From positions 2,788,501 through 2,852,500 of the forward strand of contig NZ_LT629752.1 of the NCBI RefSeq assembly GCF_900105145.1: a stretch of DNA of 64,000 nt, written 5' to 3'. This DNA comes from Polaribacter sp. KT25b. GTDB lineage: Bacteria; Bacteroidota; Bacteroidia; Flavobacteriales; Flavobacteriaceae. Numbering within the stretch: position 1 is the stretch's first letter; every line of letters begins with the position of its first letter. The position numbers and the translations under genes are program-made. Below, piece after piece: positions 18,166-27,213 of the stretch. The notes beneath the pieces are model-generated. The model was given only the letters and a program-made list of their open reading frames with translations. It was not told where the DNA came from and did no database searches.

Positions 18166-19071
18166 TTATTTAGTTTGATATTTTTCCTTTATATGCGCAA
18201 TTATTTTCTTCTCATCATTATTAAACTCCTTTTTTAATTCATAAATCTTAGCATCTACTAAAAAGCGATACCAAAAGGCTTGCAATATATACCAAACAAA
18301 ACCTGACTTACCATCTAAAAAACCTAATTTTATGACATAGACATAGAAAAAATACATAAAAGGCCTCACAAACAAAGGCAATTTTAAATATTTTAATTTT
18401 AAGTACCTTTTACGTTGTTCTCCGGTTCCAAATAATTTTGGCGTTACAGAACTGGTAGAAAATATTTGATATTGTGTATCTAACAAATCTACCATTTCTC
18501 TAGAAGCATATCCATTATGTTTATCAGTCCACCAAGATAAATCATTTAAATTTTCATCAACTTGAACAAGGTCAATCTGTTTTGTTGTACCCTCTGTTAG
18601 CTTAATATGCTCATCCATCCATCTATTTTCACAAAAGCCTTTACCATTTCTCCAAATTTTTAAATGCCATACAGGGTACCAACCACCATATAGCAACTCC
18701 TTACCCATAAAAATAATTTTTCTTTTTATATAGACTCCTGTAACATCATTTTCTAAATTAGCTAAGGATTCTTTTAAATAGATCTTTTTTTTAGACTCAT
18801 AATATTCATCTGCATCTATTCGCCATACCCATTCTGATTGGATATCACAATGCTCTAATGCCCAATTAAATTGGGTTGCATAATTAACCCAAGCATTTTG
18901 ATAAACCTTTGCTCCTAAATTCTCAGCAATTGCAACCGTATTGTCTTTACTATAAGAATCTATGATAAAAATTTCATCAACGGTATTTTTTAAAGAAGCA
19001 ATACAACGCGAAATGTGCTGCTCTTCATTGTAAGTAAGTATTATGGCTGATATGGTATTTGATGACTTCAT
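18166..19071 (-). CDS. Glycosyltransferase family 2 (WaaE/KdtX-like)
   Basis: 301 residues: AIILTYNEEQHISRCIASLK, IDSYSKDNTV, the metal site WRIDADEYYES, then YGGWYPVWHLKIWRNGKGFC and a hydrophobic C-terminal stretch (LFVRPFMYFFYVYVIKLG). The DADE variant and the length resemble the WaaE/KdtX group of GT2 enzymes that extend LPS cores or capsule repeat units. It overlaps the acetyltransferase gene upstream by one base. Confidence 0.88.
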   Translation of the reverse strand: MKSSNTISAIILTYNEEQHISRCIASLKNTVDEIFIIDSYSKDNTVAIAENLGAKVYQNAWVNYATQFNWALEHCDIQSEWVWRIDADEYYESKKKIYLKESLANLENDVTGVYIKRKIIFMGKELLYGGWYPVWHLKIWRNGKGFCENRWMDEHIKLTEGTTKQIDLVQVDENLNDLSWWTDKHNGYASREMVDLLDTQYQIFSTSSVTPKLFGTGEQRKRYLKLKYLKLPLFVRPFMYFFYVYVIKLGFLDGKSGFVWYILQAFWYRFLVDAKIYELKKEFNNDEKKIIAHIKEKYQTK

Positions 19072-19640
19072 TATTGTAAATTTCTTTTCTTTATAAATTT
19101 GGCAGGATTACCTCCAACAACTGTCCATGCATCTACATCTTTAAAAACACCAGCTCTTGCGCCAACTACAGCACCTTGTTTTATGGTTACACCAGGCCCA
19201 ACAAAAGCACCAGCAGCCACCCATGATTCTTCTTCAACAACAATGGGTTTTAAAACCAAATTATTATTAACATCTGTAAAATCATGGGTTGAGGCACATA
19301 AATAGGCTTTTTGAGAAATAGTTGTATTGGCTCCAATAGTAATCATTCCTTGGTTGTAACAATCTACGTTAGGACCTAAAGTAGCATAAGCTCCCATTTC
19401 TAAATTCCAAGGTGCCCAAATTTTTACACTAGCATAGATATTCGCTTTGTTATGCAATTTGGCTCCAAAAACTCTCAAAACAAAATTTCTCCAAGACCTA
19501 AAAAAACGGGAAATAAAAGGTTTAAATAAAAATATATAACAAATACTCCAAAGTAACCTGCCTATTTTATTTTTTACACTAAAGCTATGGTTGTACTGCG
19601 ATAAATCTACTTTTTTAGACATTTCTTCTTTATTTATCAA
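19071..19640 (-). CDS. WcaF-type hexapeptide O-acetyltransferase
   Basis: 189 residues. A hydrophobic helix near the N-terminus is followed by left-handed beta-helix hexapeptide repeats from about residue 70 (WAPWNLEMGAYATLGPN, ITIGANTTISQKAYLCASTH, AAGAFVGPGVTIKQGAVVGA) and the terminal VVGGNPAKFIKKR. The His of CASTHDF is the expected catalytic residue. This is the colanic-acid WcaF type, using acetyl-CoA to decorate a repeat-unit sugar. Its start overlaps the end of the GT4 gene by 11 bp. Confidence 0.9.
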   Translation of the reverse strand: MINKEEMSKKVDLSQYNHSFSVKNKIGRLLWSICYIFLFKPFISRFFRSWRNFVLRVFGAKLHNKANIYASVKIWAPWNLEMGAYATLGPNVDCYNQGMITIGANTTISQKAYLCASTHDFTDVNNNLVLKPIVVEEESWVAAGAFVGPGVTIKQGAVVGARAGVFKDVDAWTVVGGNPAKFIKKRNLQ

Positions 19641-20748
19641 GTATGTTATGATACAATTTTAACATATTCTGTGCAACAACCTTTACATCGTAATTTTCTT
19701 CAACTAACTTTCTTCCATTTAATCCCATTAATAGCATTTCTTCTGGACTTTTTTGCATAGCTGCTTGTAATGTTACTCTTAAGTTTTCTACACTTAAATC
19801 TATCCACCATCCACATTTATGGGTATTTAACTCCTCCCAAGGCGTACCTGTAGTTGTAATTACTGGAGTAAAGCTAGCCAATGCTTCGGCAACTACAATA
19901 CCAAAATTTTCACTATAGGTTGGCAATACAAATAAGGTAGACTCTCTAAACAACGTCATTTTTTTTTCTCCAAAAACAGGTTCTTTTATAAATAATTGCT
20001 GCTCTAATTGTTGTTTCGCTATTTTTTCTTGTAAACTTTTAATATAATTAGCATCCCCATTTCCTACAATTTCAAGTACCCAATCTTTTCTAATATCTGA
20101 TGTTAATTGTGACCAAGCCTCTATTAACAGCTCAATCCCTTTTTTAGGGTGAATTCGTGATAAAAACAAAATTTTTCTTGGTTGATCAGTTTTAATCGGT
20201 TCTTCTGTTGGAAATTTAGAAATATCAACCCCATTGGGAATAATGGTAATTGGATTTGTAAAGCCTAAATTTCTAACATTTGTTTCTTCTAATTTACAAG
20301 TAGCATGTATGACAGCTGCTTTTTTTAAATCCTTTTTTTGATATAAAAATAGGCCCAACTTCTTTTTCCATGAACGCTGTTTCATAATCCATGGTTCTAA
20401 CATGCCTCGAGGTGTAATTATATATGGAATCCCTTTTAATCGAGCAAAAAAAGCGACTATATGAATATATGGATCCCAAACATGTTGTAAATGAATTAGT
20501 GAAATTTCTTTTTTTGAAAGTTTCATGCAATATGCAAAAATATTTATAGTAGAATAAAAGTTTACTTGAAAAAGTTTTGATGTATTTATTTTTACAGGTT
20601 TATCGCTTGGTCTTGAAATTAGTTCTATTTTCAAACCTAATTTAGAGACCTGTTCACAAGTTTGCGGTACACTTCTGGAAGGACCACCAGCACTTTCATC
20701 TAATGAACCAACAATATGTAAAACTTTCTTTATTTTTTTGTTATCCAT
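19630..20748 (-). CDS. Glycosyltransferase family 4
   Basis: 372 residues of the GT-B fold. The N-terminal domain has VLHIVGSLDESAGGPSRSV; the C-terminal domain has IIPNGVDISKFP, ILFLSRIHPKKGIELLIEAW and the E-x7-E-type signature SENFGIVVAEALASFTPVI that binds the nucleotide-sugar donor. It probably adds a hexose to the growing repeat unit; the sugar is unknown. It is 49 bp downstream of the preceding GT2 gene on the same strand. Confidence 0.92.
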   Translation of the reverse strand: MDNKKIKKVLHIVGSLDESAGGPSRSVPQTCEQVSKLGLKIELISRPSDKPVKINTSKLFQVNFYSTINIFAYCMKLSKKEISLIHLQHVWDPYIHIVAFFARLKGIPYIITPRGMLEPWIMKQRSWKKKLGLFLYQKKDLKKAAVIHATCKLEETNVRNLGFTNPITIIPNGVDISKFPTEEPIKTDQPRKILFLSRIHPKKGIELLIEAWSQLTSDIRKDWVLEIVGNGDANYIKSLQEKIAKQQLEQQLFIKEPVFGEKKMTLFRESTLFVLPTYSENFGIVVAEALASFTPVITTTGTPWEELNTHKCGWWIDLSVENLRVTLQAAMQKSPEEMLLMGLNGRKLVEENYDVKVVAQNMLKLYHNILDK

Positions 20749-20797
20749 AATTACTAATTTATATACTTTTATTCTTAATACAAATTTTATAACTCTT

Positions 20798-21610
20798 CTA
20801 GCTATTGTGAAAAAAACCTCCCATCCTTGAAATTTTTTTATATTTTAAAATACGCCTAACGTATATTCTAAAGTTTGTTATTCTAAAAATTAATTTCTCG
20901 AAAAAAGGAATTAGAGAATATCTATAATTATAAGCTAAACCCAGGCGAACATGTTCTTCATTTTGAAGAGTTCCATCTGATGAAAGTTGTCCACTCTGTA
21001 TAGTGTATGCAGCACATATCGAATTTACATAATAAAAAACAGCTTTAGACTCTATTGATTTTATCCAAAAATTAGTGTCTGCAATTAGTTTATAACTTTC
21101 ATCATACCCACCTATTCTAAGAAATAAATCACTTTTCATTATTGTAGCTTGCTGTGTAAAAAGCACTATTCTATTTAGAAGTAATGGTTTAAATGCTTTA
21201 TACCGGGAAGATGATGTCTGCTCTCCAATTACTTCATTATTTTCATCAACATAACAAGTCTTCCCATAAGCAACGTCCACATTAGGATTACTATCCATTA
21301 TTTCAAAAAGTTTTACAAAATTGTCAAGCCAATAATCATCATCGTTTATATAAGTCAAATATTTGAAATCTTTAGCATATTTTTTTAAGCCATAATTTAA
21401 CGCAGAGTATATCCCTTTGCATGTTTCAGGTTCTTCAATAACATTTACATTAGGAAACTCATTTCTTAATCTAAAGCAATGCACTGGTGGCGCAATTATA
21501 ACATGGTATGTTCTATCTTTACCAATATTAGAAACTGAATTTATAGTACGCTTTAAAGTACTTCTATTACCTAAAGTTGCTGTTACAATTAAAATATCTG
21601 GTTTATTCAT
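20798..21610 (-). CDS. Glycosyltransferase family 2
   Basis: 270 residues: DILIVTATLGNRSTLKRTIN, a GT-A core with GIYSALNYGLKKY, the metal site TYINDDDYWLDNF, and FLRIGGYDESYKLIADTNFW, a late motif common in GT2 enzymes of capsule loci. Its start codon overlaps the stop of the polymerase gene upstream, indicating translational coupling. Confidence 0.88.
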   Translation of the reverse strand: MNKPDILIVTATLGNRSTLKRTINSVSNIGKDRTYHVIIAPPVHCFRLRNEFPNVNVIEEPETCKGIYSALNYGLKKYAKDFKYLTYINDDDYWLDNFVKLFEIMDSNPNVDVAYGKTCYVDENNEVIGEQTSSSRYKAFKPLLLNRIVLFTQQATIMKSDLFLRIGGYDESYKLIADTNFWIKSIESKAVFYYVNSICAAYTIQSGQLSSDGTLQNEEHVRLGLAYNYRYSLIPFFEKLIFRITNFRIYVRRILKYKKISRMGGFFHNS

Positions 21611-22827
21611 TATATATTTTTATTAATTACTTTTAACTTTTTGTATGAATAAATTGCAATAGATATCCATACATACACCAGAATCCAACTAGAAAAATAA
21701 TCTCTAATCCACCAAAGAAGTGAAGATAAAACTGAAATATATAATGAAAAAGATATCCACAATCTATTTATGATTGTATACTCTATCAAATTGTTAAATT
21801 TTCCTAAAACGAACCCAATTAATATTGCAAAAGGGAAAGAAAACCACCCAAAATTAAAAAACAACTCTGCTATATAAGAGCCCCCTAGAGGATAATCTGT
21901 ATTTAAATAATTTAAAAAAGCATATTGGTTAGGCATTTCACCTAAAATACCACCTACATTTGGAACAAAACTCACTAAACTTACAATATAGGTCCAGCCA
22001 TAATTAAAAGAAGTGTATAATGGCACATCCCTAATTGATAGTATAACAACATTTAAGTTTGAACCTAATTGTGCAAGCAAAGAAATAAATCCATCGATAT
22101 TTAATAAAGTAGAAATGGAAATATTTTCACTTTCTTTAACAATTCCATAATTTCTAATTGAAGATATCAAATAAAGAACATTAGAGAAAACAAACAATAT
22201 CGCTGCAAAAATAAATACTTTCTTCTTAGAGAGATTTGATATAATACGGTAATAAATAAAAAACAATACTATAATTGTTAAAATCTGACTTGAACGATTA
22301 CCAGACAACATAGTTAATAATTCTATTACAATACCGAATACAATTAATGATTTGACTATTCTTAAATTTTTCTTATAACCTATTATCAACATAAAAAGAC
22401 CTGGATGATAAAAAGGTTTAAAAACAATTTCTGGGCCATAATTTTGATCACGAATCCCACTATAAACACCACCATTTAAAATGGATTGAATTTGAATTGA
22501 ATAATAATAATAATAAGAAAATAGACCTAATATTAATAAAATCTTCCCTAAACCTATTAGAAATTTCAACTCTTTTTTCTCACGATCATATAGAACGAAT
22601 TCATTATAACTACAACTTATTTTATTAGAACTTAATAAAAAACCAGTAACCACACAACTCTGAATAAATAATGCGAAAAAATTGGCTTGGTTATAAATTT
22701 CTATAGAATATCTAGCTAATTCTATGTTTTTAACACTGATGAAATCTTCTTTACCTATTAAGTATATAAATGGCTCACCAAAATGAAAAACTGTAGATAA
22801 AACGATAAAAATTATAGCAAAAGACAA
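21610..22827 (-). CDS. Wzy-like O-antigen/capsule polymerase (main part, frameshifted from its N-terminus)
   Basis: 405 residues, almost entirely membrane segments (about ten), with a longer loop between residues 240 and 330: the architecture of Wzy polymerases, which join repeat units at the periplasmic face. No sequence motif is diagnostic; the call rests on topology, position and the lack of another polymerase candidate. The frame as given starts with a poor TTG at 22827. The true start is probably the ATG at 22991, eight bases inside the end of the GT8 gene, followed by 47 codons with two membrane segments that hit a stop exactly at a run of nine A (plus strand, 22850-22858). One extra base in that run would join the two parts into a protein of about 460 residues. 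Confidence 0.75.
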   Translation of the reverse strand: MSFAIIFIVLSTVFHFGEPFIYLIGKEDFISVKNIELARYSIEIYNQANFFALFIQSCVVTGFLLSSNKISCSYNEFVLYDREKKELKFLIGLGKILLILGLFSYYYYYSIQIQSILNGGVYSGIRDQNYGPEIVFKPFYHPGLFMLIIGYKKNLRIVKSLIVFGIVIELLTMLSGNRSSQILTIIVLFFIYYRIISNLSKKKVFIFAAILFVFSNVLYLISSIRNYGIVKESENISISTLLNIDGFISLLAQLGSNLNVVILSIRDVPLYTSFNYGWTYIVSLVSFVPNVGGILGEMPNQYAFLNYLNTDYPLGGSYIAELFFNFGWFSFPFAILIGFVLGKFNNLIEYTIINRLWISFSLYISVLSSLLWWIRDYFSSWILVYVWISIAIYSYKKLKVINKNI

Positions 22828-22847
22828 ATATTTTATATCTAAAATTC

Positions 22848-22991
22848 TTAAAAAAAAATAGATAACATTAAATTAATAATTGAAACTACAGAAATATAAT
22901 TATAATTTAAGTCTGTAAAACTTAATATAGGCAAAGCTATAAGCAAATTAATAATCAGGTAAAGTACTGTGTTTTGATATTTCTTATCCAT
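22848..22991 (-). pseudogene. N-terminal piece of the Wzy-like gene, out of frame
   Basis: From the ATG at 22991 the minus strand reads MDKKYQNTVLYLIINLL and continues through a second hydrophobic segment to LSIFF, then meets TAA at 22848-22850. The stop arises inside the T9 run. In the next frame translation resumes as LRILDIKY and runs straight into the 405-residue polymerase body. The ATG overlaps the GT8 stop (ATGGATAA), the usual sign of translational coupling, so this is very likely the native start. Confidence 0.75.
22850..22858. repeat. Homopolymer A9 (T9 on coding strand) at the frameshift
   Basis: Nine A on the plus strand lie exactly where the polymerase gene changes frame. With nine the gene is off; with ten (or seven) it would be in frame. 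It may be a slipped-strand phase-variation tract, a fixed mutation or a sequencing error. Confidence 0.85.
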
Positions 22992-23925
22992 TATTTTTTT
23001 TTACCAATAAAACAAATACCCTAGATTTTATAGCGATATATATAAAACGAGATATAAAATAATCAAAAGAATTTGGAAAACATAATTTATTTTTAATTTT
23101 AGATAAATACACATAATATTCATACATATATGGATGGTAACATTTTCTAGACCAAGGCTTAGGTCTAGAAACAAAATGAATTATTGTTGGATCTAAAATT
23201 TCTGATAATATTTCTTTTGAATAGTTATATGAAATATTCTTCATATTTCCATTTACTTTCATATTTATGATCTTATGTACATCAAGTTTAAAATATGAAG
23301 ATAACATATTCCACCTACATGATAACTCCTTTACCTTTGAATGTAAAACAGCGTTAAGTGTATCTTGATCATGAAAGACAATCCTTGAATGATAATTTGA
23401 AATAAAATCAATCAATTGGCTTTCAACATTATTATTCCTCCAATAGTCTAAATTAATTAATAAAACACCTGCATTAAAGTAACCGTTTTCTATCGAATAA
23501 CCCAAACGTGAAATTGATTCAATATTTTCTCTTGCAATTTGAAAAACAGCAGCCATTGCAAATTTGGATATATCTTCATTCCATAATTCATAAATATTTT
23601 TTCTAACAACAATATCACAATCTAAATAAATTATCTTATGGACATCAATAGGCAACAAACTTGATATTAACAATCTATAATAAGTAGCTAAACTAATATG
23701 ACTCAGTTTATCATCATCAGGCATTGGAAATTTATTTAAAACATTTCGATTTATTTTAATAATATTTAAAATTACTCCAAGGTTATTTAATAAAATTTGA
23801 TTTTCTGAATTTAATCCTTCTGTTAAAATATAAAATGTAACGTTTGGATTATTTTTAGCAACAGAAACTATGGTTACAGAACAATGTTGCACAAAATTAT
23901 CGTCGGTAGCTAATACTATATTCAT
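22984..23925 (-). CDS. Glycosyltransferase family 8
   Basis: 313 residues. GT8 features in order: IVLATDDNFVQHCSVTIVSV at the N-terminus, the DxD metal site KIIYLDCDIVVRKNIYELW near residues 95-113, GYFNAGVLLINLDYWR, FHDQDTLNAVLH, and IIHFVSRPKPWSRKC near the end. GT8 enzymes are retaining galactosyl- or glucosyltransferases acting on LPS and capsule. It begins 4 bp after the acyltransferase gene upstream and overlaps the probable native start of the polymerase gene. Confidence 0.92.
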   Translation of the reverse strand: MNIVLATDDNFVQHCSVTIVSVAKNNPNVTFYILTEGLNSENQILLNNLGVILNIIKINRNVLNKFPMPDDDKLSHISLATYYRLLISSLLPIDVHKIIYLDCDIVVRKNIYELWNEDISKFAMAAVFQIARENIESISRLGYSIENGYFNAGVLLINLDYWRNNNVESQLIDFISNYHSRIVFHDQDTLNAVLHSKVKELSCRWNMLSSYFKLDVHKIINMKVNGNMKNISYNYSKEILSEILDPTIIHFVSRPKPWSRKCYHPYMYEYYVYLSKIKNKLCFPNSFDYFISRFIYIAIKSRVFVLLVKKNNG

Positions 23926-23929
23926 TATA

Positions 23930-24565
23930 TTAATCCTTTTTTATATTTTTAATTACTTTACAAGGATTTCCTGCGGCTATACAATCCATAGGAATATCTT
24001 TAACTACAACTGAACCTGCACCTATTACAGATCTTGCACCAATTTTTACTCCTTTCAAAATGATTGTTTTAGCTCCAATCAAAACGTCATCCATGATAAT
24101 AATTGGTTTTGATAATTTATTTAAATTATCAATTGAACTATTCCTTCTATCCATAAAATCAAGAGAGTGACAATCACTATCAAGTATTATACAATCAGCA
24201 CCTAATTGAACATTATTCCCTATAACTATTTCTTTGTGACTCCAAATACTTGGAGAACTAGCTTTCACATTATTACCTATAATAATTTTAGCATTATTAG
24301 AAGTTGCAATAGAAGATCTTAAGTTACGACTTAAAGGGTTCAAATTATCACCGCTAGACAAAACGAAATTATCACCAATTTGCACACTACTATTTCTAGC
24401 AATTCTTAGGTATAATTTATTATTTAATCTAGGATGTTTACCGACTCGCATACAAGGTCCAAAACTTCTTATTTTAAATAAATTAAACAAAAGATAAAAC
24501 CGCATAAATATAAATTTATTCAATGCAATTATAAATTGATAAAAAGGTATTTTTTTTAAAAACAT
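23930..24565 (-). CDS. Hexapeptide-repeat acyltransferase
   Basis: 211 residues. A basic, hydrophobic N-terminus (1-35) precedes hexapeptide turns ([44 protein letters not shown]), an active-site-type [28 protein letters not shown] and [17 protein letters not shown], ending with GNPCKVIKN. It probably O-acetylates a sugar of the repeat unit with acetyl-CoA. It starts immediately before the next acyltransferase stop, with no gap. Confidence 0.88.
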   Translation of the reverse strand: MFLKKIPFYQFIIALNKFIFMRFYLLFNLFKIRSFGPCMRVGKHPRLNNKLYLRIARNSSVQIGDNFVLSSGDNLNPLSRNLRSSIATSNNAKIIIGNNVKASSPSIWSHKEIVIGNNVQLGADCIILDSDCHSLDFMDRRNSSIDNLNKLSKPIIIMDDVLIGAKTIILKGVKIGARSVIGAGSVVVKDIPMDCIAAGNPCKVIKNIKKD

Positions 24566-25147
24566 CTATTTTCTGAATTTTATTAACTTAGCTGGATTCC
24601 CTGCAACAATAGAATTTTTTTTAACATCTTTTGTTACGACACTAGATGCTGCTATAATTGCACCCTCCCCAATAGTTACCCCTGGTAATATAACAACATT
24701 AGCACCAATCCAAACGTCATCACCAATAATTATATAATTTTCTTTTAATATCCATTTTTGTGTTCTAATTAATTTTCCTTTATCATGCCCATGGTTAGAT
24801 GCTACCATTGTAATATGCTGTGAAATACTACAATTATCACCAATTTCAATGGTTCCTCCAGCTGCCCTAATATTATTAAACTCACCAATATAAGTATTTT
24901 CACCTATAACTAATTTTGAATTTCTAATCGTATTATTGGGGTCATTACAAACTACAATATAAGTATAATCGTGAATTGATGAACCACTACCGATGCTTAT
25001 TTGATCTAAATCTTGTAACGAAATTATACAATTAGAACTTATATTTACATTTGGATATAAAAATCTAACTCTATTCAATTTACTTAATCTAAGGAGGCTA
25101 AACTTATATCTTTTTAATAAACGTGCCAAATTATATAAAGTTACCAT
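24566..25147 (-). CDS. WbbJ-type hexapeptide acetyltransferase
   Basis: 193 residues: hexapeptide coils from about residue 50 ([46 protein letters not shown]), the catalytic-type ASNHGHD, then [19 protein letters not shown] and [15 protein letters not shown], ending [11 protein letters not shown]. This is the maltose/galactoside O-acetyltransferase-like WbbJ family. Two adjacent acetyltransferases imply at least two acetylated positions, or redundancy (inference). Confidence 0.88.
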   Translation of the reverse strand: MVTLYNLARLLKRYKFSLLRLSKLNRVRFLYPNVNISSNCIISLQDLDQISIGSGSSIHDYTYIVVCNDPNNTIRNSKLVIGENTYIGEFNNIRAAGGTIEIGDNCSISQHITMVASNHGHDKGKLIRTQKWILKENYIIIGDDVWIGANVVILPGVTIGEGAIIAASSVVTKDVKKNSIVAGNPAKLIKFRK

Positions 25148-25157
25148 TCTAATTTTT

Positions 25158-26093
25158 TTATTTAATTCTACTATAAATTTTTTTATATAAAACAGCGAGA
25201 TTAATCAAACCATAATCTAACAATTTAAAGAATACTCTATCACCTTTAGGATAATATTGATAAAATTCTTGAAGTCCTTTAAATTGAAAGTTTTTTTTAT
25301 CTCTTAAACATAGATACTTTCTTATGTTTAATTTCCCAATACCTATTGATTTATAATAAAATTTATAATTTGAAACTTTCTCATAAAAACTAGACACCAA
25401 TAAGTTTGCTTTAATCAAATCTTCAATTTTCTTATTATCTAAACTACTTGTATAGGAACCCTCCACACCTTTCCTATAATTATAAACAGCTTTATCAATT
25501 TTAACAATATTATCTGCAAAATAAAATAACCTAGGCATTATAGCATAATCTTCACCAAAATCTAAACCATTACTAAAGCTGATTGTCGATTTTTCAAACA
25601 AATCTCTTTTAATTAATTTAGCCCAAAGCACCGTTTCAATACTACCCCATTCTAAAAGTTTTTTTATATATTCTTCTTTAGAATCAATAGATCTTGAAAT
25701 TTTTTTTATACTTAATTTTTCATCTATCAAATTATAATCTCCTATAATGACATCTGTGAAATTATTATTATTTTGTAAAAGAATTGAAAACGCATTGTCT
25801 ACAAGAAAATCATCGGAATCGACAAAAGCCACATATTTACCAGTAGCATTCTCAACCCCAATTTTTCGAGCAATACCAACTCCTTCATTTTTTTTATGAA
25901 TTACTTCTATGCGAGAATCTATACTTTTAAATTTATCACATAAAACATCAGAACCATCGGTACTACCATCATTTATAATAATAATTTGAATATTATGTAT
26001 ACTTTGTCTTATAATACTAATCAAACAACATTCTAAATACTTTTTAGCATTATAAACAGGCACTATTACAGATATTATTGGATCATTCATCAT
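25158..26093 (-). CDS. Glycosyltransferase family 2
   Basis: 311 residues: [57 protein letters not shown] (metal site DSDD), then a helical C-terminal region with [16 protein letters not shown]. This is the common EpsJ-like layout. Its start overlaps the pyruvyl transferase gene by 11 bp. Codon three is also an ATG-like candidate start, since the protein opens with two methionines. Confidence 0.9.
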   Translation of the reverse strand: MMNDPIISVIVPVYNAKKYLECCLISIIRQSIHNIQIIIINDGSTDGSDVLCDKFKSIDSRIEVIHKKNEGVGIARKIGVENATGKYVAFVDSDDFLVDNAFSILLQNNNNFTDVIIGDYNLIDEKLSIKKISRSIDSKEEYIKKLLEWGSIETVLWAKLIKRDLFEKSTISFSNGLDFGEDYAIMPRLFYFADNIVKIDKAVYNYRKGVEGSYTSSLDNKKIEDLIKANLLVSSFYEKVSNYKFYYKSIGIGKLNIRKYLCLRDKKNFQFKGLQEFYQYYPKGDRVFFKLLDYGLINLAVLYKKIYSRIK

Positions 26094-27213
26094 TTAAACC
26101 TTCTTCAATAAATTTTTTACATTGAAATATCCTTTTCTCCAAAATATTATTTACACTATCCCAGTCAACCTCTTTATTAAGTAATTCTGAATTGTCTAAA
26201 TCTTTTTTATCTACAACCATACGATGTTCCAAATTAAATTCTTTTAATAAAGATTTAAAGCGAGCAGCACCCCTTTCTTTGTTACAATAAGAAACAAATG
26301 GTTTATTAAATATAATTGAAAAAGCTGTTGCGTGAAATGAATCTGTAACTACATATTTAGCTTCATAAAAACTTCTCAACCAATCCTCAACAGAAGAGGC
26401 TTTTCTATTTTCTATAGAAACTTTTTGATTATCAGTACTTGTAAAAAAAGGCTTATACCCATATTTATCAGACAGTTTGTCTATTACTTTATCTGTAATT
26501 TCATTAGGATCCAAAACATAAACAAAAATATCCTTTGCTTTAACTTCAGATTTTCTTTGTTTTAATATTTCAATATAGTTTGATTTAGATAACAGCATAG
26601 TGGGATCTAAAACATGTGTAGCAGTATTATCTAAAAATTTACTAACAAGTTCAACACCTATGTCTTCTCTGACAGAGATTGCATCAAATTTACCTAATAA
26701 TTTTTTACATTTTTTGGTCTGTTCATCCGAATATTCCCAACTACCTGCTCCGAAAGATGGTGCATAGGATAGTCTCTTAACATTCCAATTCTTTGCAAAA
26801 TTAAAAAAAGCATCTTCTATTCTTGGATAATATTTTGATCTCCATATCTGATCGCTACCAACAACAAAAGCATCAAAATCTTTATCTTTTAATTCTTTTA
26901 ACTTTTTAACAGGTATTTTGGGTTGTAAATAAATATCATTAAAATATTTAATGTTCCTTCCAGTAATTAAAAGTTCGCGGCGTCTATTCCTTTCTTGAAA
27001 AACGTTTACATCTTTATTTTGCAATAAATATTTTTTAATAAACCTTTTACTGTATTCTTTTGGTCTCTTTTTAATTGGAAGATAGAAAGATTTATACTCA
27101 TCTATCAATATAGGGTCATGACCCATATTTTTTAAAACCTGCATCAAAGCGTAAGCTTGTAATATTCCTCCATAATTAATATGGATTGGCAAAGTTAATA
27201 TCCCTATTTTCAT
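26083..27213 (-). CDS. Polysaccharide pyruvyl transferase
   Basis: 376 residues of the CsaB/WcaK/EpsO family (PS_pyruv_trans): KIGILTLPIHINYGGILQAY at the N-terminus, FDAFVVGSDQIWRSKYYP, YAPSFGAGSWEYSDEQ, FDAISVREDIGVELV, THVLDPTMLL and TDSFHATAFSIIFNKPFVSY, all typical. It transfers the pyruvyl group of PEP to a sugar, making a ketal and giving the polymer negative charge. The gene shares an ATGA overlap with the FrhB-type gene upstream; these two types often sit side by side in capsule loci. Confidence 0.93.
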   Translation of the reverse strand: MKIGILTLPIHINYGGILQAYALMQVLKNMGHDPILIDEYKSFYLPIKKRPKEYSKRFIKKYLLQNKDVNVFQERNRRRELLITGRNIKYFNDIYLQPKIPVKKLKELKDKDFDAFVVGSDQIWRSKYYPRIEDAFFNFAKNWNVKRLSYAPSFGAGSWEYSDEQTKKCKKLLGKFDAISVREDIGVELVSKFLDNTATHVLDPTMLLSKSNYIEILKQRKSEVKAKDIFVYVLDPNEITDKVIDKLSDKYGYKPFFTSTDNQKVSIENRKASSVEDWLRSFYEAKYVVTDSFHATAFSIIFNKPFVSYCNKERGAARFKSLLKEFNLEHRMVVDKKDLDNSELLNKEVDWDSVNNILEKRIFQCKKFIEEGLNDE

